Below are positions 9,601 through 15,895 of a stretch of 34,757 nucleotides of DNA, piece by piece. Each line of letters opens with the position of its first letter. Position 1 is the first letter of the stretch. The position numbers and the translations under genes are program-made. The stretch comes from an uncultured Phycisphaerales bacterium (GTDB lineage Bacteria; Planctomycetota; Phycisphaerae; Phycisphaerales; UBA1924): assembly GCA_937858155.1 (NCBI GenBank), contig CALLYM010000182.1:1-34757 (forward strand), given 5' to 3'. The notes beneath the pieces are model-generated. The model ran no database searches. It was not told the origin of the DNA and saw only the letters and a list, made by a program, of their open reading frames with translations.

Positions 9601-10134
9601 CTCTGCTTTTTTCTCATCCTGCTTCTGCTCTTTTCGACATTCAAAAGCATGAAGTTTGCGGTGCTTGTATTCAGCGCGGTGCCGCTTGGCCTCACCGGGG
9701 GGATCATTGCATTATGGATCCGGGGAATGCCCTTCTCTATTTCGGCCGCCGTCGGTTTCATTGCTCTTTCTGGTGTGGCGGTGCTGAACGGTTTGGTGAT
9801 GGTGTCGTCCATCAACCAGCTGCGTCGTGGGGGCGTTGAACGAGACGCGGCGATTCTCCAGGGGTGCGTTACGCGCTTGCGGCCGGTGCTGATGACAGCG
9901 TTGGTCGCTTCGCTCGGTTTCGTGCCGATGGCGTTCGCGCGTGGAACGGGTGCCGAGGTGCAGAGGCCGCTGGCCACCGTCGTTATCGGGGGGCTGATAT
10001 CCAGCACCACACTGACGTTAATCGTCCTCCCGGCGCTCTACCGCATGTTCACAAGCAAAGACGCGGCGGGTACGCTGCCGCCGGCAGAACAACCATGGGA
10101 AGCGGATGGCGGCACGCCACCGGGCATGGCTTAA
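6679..10134 (+). CDS. czcA: CzcA/CusA-family heavy-metal RND efflux pump
   Basis: A 1151-residue inner-membrane pump that exports metal ions using the proton gradient. AGGGAG lies about 8 nt before ATG 6679. The N-terminal helix is followed by the family motif 'ALPIDAVPDITNNQVQI'. The relay motif of heavy-metal RND pumps, DFGLIVDGAVIIVEN, is intact with Asp431, Asp437 and Glu444. Twelve membrane segments can be seen in the usual 1+5 / 1+5 pattern, and the porter segment 'KTGTAEMATDPMPPSVSDTF' resembles the CzcA branch. The protein is longer than the usual 1030-1070 residues because of insertions, including a His-rich loop (H-E-E-H-G-H-E) at about residues 690-703 in the first periplasmic half-to-half linker and an added loop near residues 860-890. 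Substrate is probably Zn/Co/Cd; Cu/Ag cannot be excluded. Confidence 0.93.
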   Translation: MLESVLHFSIKNRWLVLLLTALVAAVGVHSFRALPIDAVPDITNNQVQINAVASNLSPHEVEKQVTFTIENSLAGIPGLSSTRSLSRNGFSQVTAVFEDGVNIYFARQQVSERLSEAREGLPPGVEPVMGPIATGLGEIYMYTVEFEHPHGVGAAISAGEPGWQGEGIYLTPEGRMLTSDLEHASYLREVQDWIIRPQLKGVKDVAGVEAIGGYVKQYHITPDPMKLVSYGLSFAEVIAAIEANNLSTGAGFVEHNGESYLVRATGRIEKPEEIADIVVALRAGVPIRVRDIVPDRDAAIGVGRELRTGSASENGEEVVVATAIMLLGANSRTVAASVDTKMIEVRRSLPPGITVKAVLNRTKLVDATIATVRKNLLEGAALVIVVLLFILGNVRAALICALAIPLSMLMTATCMVQNKVSGNLMSLGAIDFGLIVDGAVIIVENCLRRLGEAQHRRARLLTLQERLHEVMVASREMIQPSVYGQAIIVTVYFPVLALTGVEGKMFQPMALTVIFALAGAFVLSLTFVPAMVAVFITGRVNEKDMFLIRWAKLAYTPVLAKAVRLRGPVVWGAVLSFAASLLLFARLGQEFAPTLDEKDVAMHAMRIPSTGITQSQAMQIDVERAVSSIPEVAFVYSKTGTAEMATDPMPPSVSDTFIIFKDRSLWRTENELDSAIAEVQAELGRAGVSGGGHEEHGHEGAGEPELTVVGHKGKLVHLVQLTVSAVPGNNYEFTQPIQMRFNELISGVRGDVAVKVYGDDFEAMERTAKQVLGVLGGISGAADVKAEQTEGLPVLTVEIDRAALARFGLSVHDVQEVVAVAIGGREAGQVFEGDRRFDLVVRLPDHMRESIETIERLPIPLPKREDGDAGMQVVPVLRGRSADPDAKVERLGFVPLGEVAKIAAAEGLNQISRENGKRRIVVQCNVRGRDLGSFVREAQARVASLQLPAGQWLEWGGQFENLVAAKQRLTLVVPLCFFLILLLLFSTFKSMKFAVLVFSAVPLGLTGGIIALWIRGMPFSISAAVGFIALSGVAVLNGLVMVSSINQLRRGGVERDAAILQGCVTRLRPVLMTALVASLGFVPMAFARGTGAEVQRPLATVVIGGLISSTTLTLIVLPALYRMFTSKDAAGTLPPAEQPWEADGGTPPGMA

Positions 10135-10497
10135 GCCCGGTCCGGCTGGATTCCATCGTGTGAGTACTTTGTACGAACGACACCGGTTCCAACCCGAGGC
10201 AATTCCGATCCACTCCATACCATGCGTACCGGAGTATTTGCGAGAATCAGCAACGCCGCACATGAGAGTGCCCGGCGCTGTGCGCAGATTTCGGGAACGA
10301 GCGCACGGAGGTCGCGATGGCCGATCGGGTCACTCGGGTCCCCGATGGCGGTCATGTGCTGTCATGCAGGAGCGCAGATTACTTTCCCCGAAACGGCGCG
10401 TGCAAAGGTCTAAGAGCGATTGCCCAGTGTCCCGGTGGCAATCCTGACTACCTCGAGACATGGCCGCGCCATCTGGTGGTCGATCGTACCGCGGGCA
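10135..10497. other. Convergent intergenic region
   Basis: 363 bp between the ends of the efflux pump gene and the first fibre-like gene. I see no convincing gene. A 7-bp hairpin, GATTGCC with GGCAATC (10418-10424 and 10437-10443), has a 12-nt loop and no T-run. It might end transcription by another route, but this is weak. Short open frames such as 10222-10413 have no ribosome site and an arginine/serine-rich composition expected of GC-rich non-coding DNA. Confidence 0.5.
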
Positions 10498-12234
10498 TTA
10501 TCTCGTGTGCGCGTTGCGCACCTGTTCTGCGCCGTCGGCACCCTTGATGTCGCGCAGCAGCGATTCGATGCGGAGCACCCTTTCCTCAAGTTGGCGCACC
10601 CGCTCCTGCTGCTCGCGTACAGCCTGGATGGCCACGGCTGAGAGTTTCGCGTAATCGATGCCCTCGGCCTGACCGTCCACCATCGTGACGCACTCGGGGA
10701 AGACCTCTTGCACCTCTTCCGCAATCAGCCCGACCGAGTCGTCCCCGCCGTGGGGGACATCCCACGTAAATCGCACCGGCCTGAGCCGGAGAAGGCGGTC
10801 GAGCGTGGGGCCCAGGTCTTCGATGTCGTGCTTGTAACGGCGCGAAGAACTATTGGTGAACCCGAAGCAGCGCAGCGTGCCTTGCACGTCCAGCTTGAAC
10901 GCCGGGCTCGAAGTCCCAATGCCGACATTGCCCTGCACATTGACGGTCAGCCGGTCCACAGGCACGTCGTTCACAGCGCCGGTCGCGAGGCCGACATACC
11001 CATACCCGACTGTCACGCGAGAAGTCGCGCCGCCCGGGTTTGTGACCACGCTTGTTCCGCTGGAGTTCGCGTAGTAGTTGTAGCCCAGGTGGATGCCGTC
11101 ACCGAACGCGGGGTATGAACCGTATAGGAACCCGCTTGAGTTTCCACCGCCGATGCGCAGATGTCGGTAGTCGCCTGCCCCGGTGCCCACTTCCATGTCG
11201 CCGTTCACCGTGAGCTTCTTGGCGGGGTTCGAGGTGCCGATACCGACGCGTCCGGCCGGCGTGACGTTTACGACTTCGCCGAATGACGACGCGATGGACA
11301 CGCCGCCGACATAACTCGCCAACGTCAACCCATTGTCGGATGTGCTGGCGTCACCCATTGCGCCTTGCGGGGTGCCCGCGCTGTCAGCGAACACGACCAA
11401 CGCTTTGTTGCCCACAGTGGCGGACGTCCCGCGAATTCTCACCGCTTCCCCGTTCGATGCTAGAGGGCTGGCGACATCTATCGTCGCGGAAGGGTTCGCC
11501 GTGCCGACACCCACCATCCCCGATGGCGTCACCGTAACAGCTCTGCCGGCGGAGGTTGTGAATGCCAGACTGCCAAGGTCCGCGGCCACGACGACGTCAT
11601 TGTCCGAGGTTCCGGTGTCTCCGACGGCGCCCACGCGGTCACCGCTTCCGTTGCGAAACGTCAGAAACGCGAGGTTGGAAGCGTCCGACGCGGAGCCTTG
11701 GAATCGGGCGTTTTCGCCGCCGGTAGGCCCTATTGGCAATGACTGGACCCAGAGTGGCGGTTCGCCGCTGCTCGCGCCCTGAGCGGCGGCGAACCCGTTG
11801 GATAGAAACAGAGTCTGGCTCTGGCTTCCATCAGCGGGCCGGAGAGCGCTTGCGGTGTTAGCGCGATTGGCGCGCGGCGCGCTTGTGATCGGCTGACGAG
11901 GGCTGAGCGCGGTGTAACCAGAGGAATTCGAGCAGCCCAGGCCGCTGTCGGGCCGGACGTGAACCTCAAGATACCGCACCGTGTCGGCAGCGAATGCCGC
12001 GGGGACGTCGAGGATCACGCTAAATCGTCCGTCGGCCACAACGACATCGTTGACACAGACTTCCGGTATGTAGTACGCACCGCCGGTGTCCGCGTTGTAC
12101 ACCCGGAACCGCATGTCGTATACCCCGCTCGCGAGAGAGCCTGCGTCGCGGAGCTCTCCCTGATAGGTGAACGAGGTCGCCTGCGCGAAGGCGTGCGGAA
12201 CCACCAGCAACAGAGCGGCGAGAGCGGGCTTCAT
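10498..12234 (-). CDS. Secreted tail-fibre-like protein with C-terminal S74 intramolecular chaperone
   Basis: A 578-residue exported protein. ATG at 12234 has AAAGGA upstream and begins a clear signal peptide (MKPALAALLLVVPHAFAQA). An N-terminal 'FTYQGELRDAG' module (about 20-130) is shared with the two following genes. The middle holds several VGIGTxxPxxKLxV repeats typical of trimeric phage-tail beta structures, and a shared 60-residue module with 'GGGNSSGFLYGSYPAFGDG'. The C-terminal 115 residues are a peptidase S74 / intramolecular chaperone domain: Ser463 and Lys468 have the Ser-x4-Lys spacing of the self-cleaving dyad, followed by GLIAEEVQEVFPE, 'EGIDYAKLSAVAIQAVREQQ' and a terminal coiled coil. 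By analogy it should trimerise and then clip itself. A cell-surface or exported fibre is inferred. It is the last gene of a three-gene cluster, 28 bp after its neighbour. Confidence 0.85.
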   Translation of the reverse strand: MKPALAALLLVVPHAFAQATSFTYQGELRDAGSLASGVYDMRFRVYNADTGGAYYIPEVCVNDVVVADGRFSVILDVPAAFAADTVRYLEVHVRPDSGLGCSNSSGYTALSPRQPITSAPRANRANTASALRPADGSQSQTLFLSNGFAAAQGASSGEPPLWVQSLPIGPTGGENARFQGSASDASNLAFLTFRNGSGDRVGAVGDTGTSDNDVVVAADLGSLAFTTSAGRAVTVTPSGMVGVGTANPSATIDVASPLASNGEAVRIRGTSATVGNKALVVFADSAGTPQGAMGDASTSDNGLTLASYVGGVSIASSFGEVVNVTPAGRVGIGTSNPAKKLTVNGDMEVGTGAGDYRHLRIGGGNSSGFLYGSYPAFGDGIHLGYNYYANSSGTSVVTNPGGATSRVTVGYGYVGLATGAVNDVPVDRLTVNVQGNVGIGTSSPAFKLDVQGTLRCFGFTNSSSRRYKHDIEDLGPTLDRLLRLRPVRFTWDVPHGGDDSVGLIAEEVQEVFPECVTMVDGQAEGIDYAKLSAVAIQAVREQQERVRQLEERVLRIESLLRDIKGADGAEQVRNAHTR

Positions 12235-12262
12235 CGGATGTCCTTTCTGGGAACGTCGCGGC

Positions 12263-13756
12263 TTAGGGCAACGGCGAGGTGACGACGTAATTGACACGCG
12301 CCGCGAGCAGCCATTGGATGTTGCTGCCCGAGGTGTTCATGGTGGCCTTCAGGAAGTACACGTTCGTGGTGTTGTCCACAACCTCGCTGACAATGACGCT
12401 GCACGGGTGCTGGATTGAACTGCTGGACCCTCCCGTAAAGGTCGTGCAGACCTCCGTGACCTGTCCCGTCGTGAGGGACGTCTTACCGACCGATACGAAG
12501 ACATCGCTGGTGCCGTGCTGGTCCCGCGCATCGACGCACACGTACTTGAGTGTCGCGCCGTCGGGGAGTTCGAGCGGCGCGAAGAACTCTCCGGGCCCGG
12601 AGCTGCCCGGCGTCCCGACAGTGCCGGAATTGCCGGTGCCGAATGAATCAACCACCTGAAGCCCGCCCTGTGTACCAAACGAAGGAGTGTTGAAGTAGCG
12701 AGGCACGAACGCAGAGCCATGCACCGACACCCAACGCTCTGTCGGCACGACGTGCAGTCCTGACGGGTCGACGTACGCACGCTCCGCGGGCGCGCCCCCA
12801 AAGGCGCCGGACGCCGCGAACGAAATGCGCCCGTATCCAGCGGAAATACGCGACGTGCCGCCGTCCGGGTGGATCACGACGGCGGCACCAGCCGCGTTCG
12901 CGTACGCGTTGTAACCAAGGTGGATGCCATCCCCGAGCGCGGGGTAGGAGCCAAACAGGAAGCCGTCGGAATTGCCGCCGCCGATGGCAAAGCGGCGGTA
13001 GTCACCGCTCGCCGTTCCAAGCCGTAGTGAGCCATCATTCAGGGCCGACAGAACCCTTCCACCCGACGTGTTCAGCACGACGTTGCCGATGTCAGAAGCG
13101 AGAAAGACGGAGTCGTCGCCGCTGCTCCCATCGCCAACGTACCCAGTGCGAACCCCCACACTGTTGAAGAAGCCCGCATAGGCCATGTTGGCGACACCTG
13201 GCTGCGTCCCCTGGATGCGGAGGCCCTCTCCAGGCGTGGCGCCGGTCGCGGGTGTGATCACATGCAGGACAGTTCCGGGAGTGGGGGTTCCGATACCGAC
13301 GAAGCCGGCGTTATCCACCACGACCGCCGCGACCGGGGAGCCGTCAGGCGCGGCCAGGGCGTTCGCGACGCTCGCCGCCGCCGCGCGGGGGACGGACGAG
13401 ATCAGCTGACGAGGGGAGAGCACCGTGTACCCGGAGGTCGCGGCGCAGGAAAGACCCGTGTCACTACGGACTTCTATCTCCAGGTAGCGGGGGGAAATCG
13501 ACGCGAACTGCGCGCCCACATCCACCATGGTCAAAAATGCACCTCCGGAAACGACAACATTGTCGACGCACGCTGTCGGCCCCTGCTGAGAGCCGCCCGC
13601 GAGCGTGTCGTACACCCGGAACCGCATATCAAACGTGCCGCTCGCGGGGGTGCCGCCCTGTTTGAGTTCACCCTGGTAGGTAAACGCGGTTGACTGGGCG
13701 AGCGTGGCCGACGTCATCGCAAACGCAATGAATAGTGTGAGTGGACGTGGTGTCAC
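12263..13756 (-). CDS. Secreted fibre-like paralogue lacking the S74 domain
   Basis: A 497-residue exported paralogue of its two neighbours. It starts at GTG 13756 with a strong AGGAGGG ribosome site 6-7 nt upstream; the first four bases (GTGA) overlap the stop codon of the upstream gene, a sign of translational coupling. It has a signal peptide, the same N-terminal 'FTYQGELKQGGTPASGTFDM' module, a VGIGTPTPGTVLHV repeat and the shared 'GGGNSDGFLFGSYPALGDG' module. Unlike its neighbours it has no S74 chaperone. The last 110 residues instead form a Thr/Ser/Val-rich beta-type domain with a few cysteines and end in 'WLLAARVNYVVTSPLP'. It may have lost the chaperone, or it may be a partner or tip subunit. 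Function unknown. Confidence 0.8.
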   Translation of the reverse strand: MTPRPLTLFIAFAMTSATLAQSTAFTYQGELKQGGTPASGTFDMRFRVYDTLAGGSQQGPTACVDNVVVSGGAFLTMVDVGAQFASISPRYLEIEVRSDTGLSCAATSGYTVLSPRQLISSVPRAAAASVANALAAPDGSPVAAVVVDNAGFVGIGTPTPGTVLHVITPATGATPGEGLRIQGTQPGVANMAYAGFFNSVGVRTGYVGDGSSGDDSVFLASDIGNVVLNTSGGRVLSALNDGSLRLGTASGDYRRFAIGGGNSDGFLFGSYPALGDGIHLGYNAYANAAGAAVVIHPDGGTSRISAGYGRISFAASGAFGGAPAERAYVDPSGLHVVPTERWVSVHGSAFVPRYFNTPSFGTQGGLQVVDSFGTGNSGTVGTPGSSGPGEFFAPLELPDGATLKYVCVDARDQHGTSDVFVSVGKTSLTTGQVTEVCTTFTGGSSSSIQHPCSVIVSEVVDNTTNVYFLKATMNTSGSNIQWLLAARVNYVVTSPLP

Positions 13757-15183
13757 TGGCGTGCCCTCCTGTGGGACTGCTGTACGTGTTCTGCCGCGAG
13801 CATGCGCTCTAGGCGGTCGATGCGTTCGCGCAGCGCAAGCAACTCCGCGTGCTCCGCGGCGTGCTGCGCCTGCTGCTGCTTGATGGCCTGGATTGCCACT
13901 ACGGTGATGCGGGAGTACTCGATGCCCTCTGGTTTGCCTGATTCATCGCGGGTGACCGCGTCCGGAAGCACGTCGGCGACCGATTCGGCAATCAGGCCCA
14001 TGGCGTGCTGACCCCGTACCTGTGCAGGGGCCGCGTCGTTCCACTCATAGGACACTGGCTGGAGCTTCAGCAGGTCTTGAAGGCCCTGTGCAAGCGGGGT
14101 CACATTCTTCTTAAAAGAGGCGGACGAACTGTTGGTGAACCCGAAACACCGCAGGCTGCCGCTGACATCGACCAGGTAGCTGCTGCTCGGCGTGCTCGTA
14201 CCTATGCCGACGCGGCCGGTGGGGCCGATGAAGAGCCGTTCCGTCGGTCGCACGGCTGCAGCGCTGCTGGTGGCGATTGACACGGAGCCGTACCCGGTCG
14301 AGATTCGGGAGGTCGCCCCGCCGGTGTTGACAAAGTGTGGATTACCGAGCGAATCTTCGTAGTAGTTGTAGCCGAGATGGATGCCATCCCCGAGTGCTGG
14401 ATAGGAGCTGAACAGAAAGCCGTATGAATTGCCGCCGCCCATGCGGAAGTAGTGGTACTCGGCGGAGTTGGTGCCAAAGTGAACGTCACCCGCGGCGTTC
14501 AGCGTAAAGGCGTTGTTGACGCTCCCGGCCTTGAGCACGATGTCGCCGGAGTAGTTTTCAACCGTGAAGTTGGTGGATGCTGCGCTGATGTCTCCAAGCC
14601 GTGCATAGCCAAGGTTCAGGATCCCGACGTCCTGGTAGGCCGTCTGTGCACCTGTGGAGATCGAGACGACCGGCAGCTGGGATCGCACATCCAGCGTCAC
14701 GTTGGGTGTCGTCGTCCCTATGCCTATGTAGCCCTCGTTGCTGACAGTGAGGACGTTGGTTGGTGCTCCATCGGGTGACATGAGGCCCAAGGCCTTGTTC
14801 GCGATCGGGGCGACCGCGATCGTCTGCCTCGGAAGGAGCGTTGTGTAGCCGGTGCCGGCCGAGCAATCCTGGCCTCCATCCGCGCGCACCTCCACTTGCA
14901 AAGAGCGCGGGAACGGGAGAAGTACCGAGTTTGGAATATTGAACTCAACGGGCACGCCGAAGCGACCATTGGTGACGAGGACATCATCGGCGCAGAACGT
15001 GGCCCATGCGAATGCGTCCGTGTCATTCGAGTAGAGCCCAAAGCGCAGATCAAAGGTGCCGTTGGCGGGGCCCCCGTTCTGCACGAGCTCTCCCTGGTAG
15101 AAGAACGAGATAGGCTCGGCACGGACCTGTCCCGCGGCGATGAGGGGCGTAAGAAGGAGTAGTGTGCGTACAGACTGCGTCAT
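13753..15183 (-). CDS. Secreted tail-fibre-like protein with C-terminal S74 intramolecular chaperone
   Basis: A 476-residue exported protein, first gene of the three-gene cluster. The start at ATG 15183 is chosen because it opens a signal peptide (MTQSVRTLLLLTPLIAAG) and has a GGAG-type site upstream; the longer open frame to 15315 runs into the divergent sigma-factor gene. It has the N-terminal 'FFYQGELVQNGGPANGTFDL' module, a YIGIGTTTPNVTLDV repeat, the shared 'GGGNSYGFLFSSYPALGDG' module, a VGIGTSTPSS repeat and a C-terminal S74 domain. Ser353 and Lys358 keep the Ser-x4-Lys cleavage spacing although the usual Arg between them is Ser. GLIAESVADVLPDA, 'EGIEYSRITVVAIQAIKQQQ' and a terminal heptad coiled coil follow. 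Its upstream region is shared with the divergent ECF sigma gene. Confidence 0.85.
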   Translation of the reverse strand: MTQSVRTLLLLTPLIAAGQVRAEPISFFYQGELVQNGGPANGTFDLRFGLYSNDTDAFAWATFCADDVLVTNGRFGVPVEFNIPNSVLLPFPRSLQVEVRADGGQDCSAGTGYTTLLPRQTIAVAPIANKALGLMSPDGAPTNVLTVSNEGYIGIGTTTPNVTLDVRSQLPVVSISTGAQTAYQDVGILNLGYARLGDISAASTNFTVENYSGDIVLKAGSVNNAFTLNAAGDVHFGTNSAEYHYFRMGGGNSYGFLFSSYPALGDGIHLGYNYYEDSLGNPHFVNTGGATSRISTGYGSVSIATSSAAAVRPTERLFIGPTGRVGIGTSTPSSSYLVDVSGSLRCFGFTNSSSASFKKNVTPLAQGLQDLLKLQPVSYEWNDAAPAQVRGQHAMGLIAESVADVLPDAVTRDESGKPEGIEYSRITVVAIQAIKQQQAQHAAEHAELLALRERIDRLERMLAAEHVQQSHRRARQ

Positions 15184-15313
15184 GGCGGGCTCCGGTGCTC
15201 CAATTGCAGAATCACCCAGGTCACCATGGAAGGAGCGAAATCGCTCAGCCAGCGCGGACACCCCACCGCACAGAATTCCGCCCGCGCCCTTACAATTCGT
15301 GCGCAAAGCCACC

Positions 15314-15892
15314 ATGACGACCGACGACCCAAACCTTGAACAGCTGCTCGCAGACGCTCAATCAGGGGGTCCTGGCGCCGGAAGTCGTCTGCTGGACGCG
15401 GTCTACGGCGAACTCCGAAGACTCGCGGCCCACCATCTGCAGCACGAGCATGGAGGGCACACGCTCCAACCCACCGCGCTCGCGCACGAGGTGTATATCA
15501 AGCTCATGGGCAGGGGCGAGCGGTCGTGGAACGGGCGGGCGCACTTCTTTGCGGCCGCCGCACAGGCCATGAGGCGCATCCTTGTGGATCATGCGAGGGC
15601 GAAGGGCGCTGCAAAGCGTGGTGGCGATTTTCAGCGGGTCGGCCTGACAGCATTGGGCGGGGTGCCGGCAGCGCAGTCGGAGGCCGACCTTGTCCGTCTG
15701 GACGGCCTTCTCGGGCGGCTGGCGGAGGTGGACCCCGTGGCCGCGCGTGTCGTGGAAATGCGCTTCTTCTCCGGGATGCACGACGAGGAAATCGCGTTGG
15801 CGATCGGCACGTCCTCCCGAACCGTGCGTCGGCACTGGCGCTATGCCCGGGCATGGCTCGCGCGGGAACTAGGGGAGCCGCAGGAGGATTAG
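15314..15892 (+). CDS. ECF-type RNA polymerase sigma factor, planctomycete kinase-linked group
   Basis: A 192-residue sigma-70-family factor with only regions 2 and 4. ATG 15314 is chosen because the family begins with this short acidic leader; the frame is open further upstream but that stretch overlaps the divergent gene's leader. Region 2 includes 'ELRRLAAHHL', the family-typical 'HTLQPTALAHEVYIKLMG', then 'HFFAAAAQAMRRILVDHAR' and AKRGG. Region 4 ends in a helix-turn-helix, 'DEEIALAIGTSSRTVRRHWR', for the -35 element. Proteins of this type in Planctomycetota and Acidobacteriota are usually encoded next to a Ser/Thr kinase, as here, with no anti-sigma factor. A TACAAT at 15291-15296 could be a -10 element but I see no good -35. 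Confidence 0.9.
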   Translation: MTTDDPNLEQLLADAQSGGPGAGSRLLDAVYGELRRLAAHHLQHEHGGHTLQPTALAHEVYIKLMGRGERSWNGRAHFFAAAAQAMRRILVDHARAKGAAKRGGDFQRVGLTALGGVPAAQSEADLVRLDGLLGRLAEVDPVAARVVEMRFFSGMHDEEIALAIGTSSRTVRRHWRYARAWLARELGEPQED

Positions 15893-15895
15893 GGA

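Noticed and set aside
10507..10521. Hairpin GTGCGC-GTT-GCGCAC as terminator of the fibre operon
   Set aside because: It lies inside the last codons of the gene and has no T-run on the minus strand.
10498..15183. Prophage remnant, because of the tail-fibre domains
   Set aside because: All three proteins have signal peptides and share a non-phage N-terminal module, and there are no capsid, tail, terminase or lysis genes.
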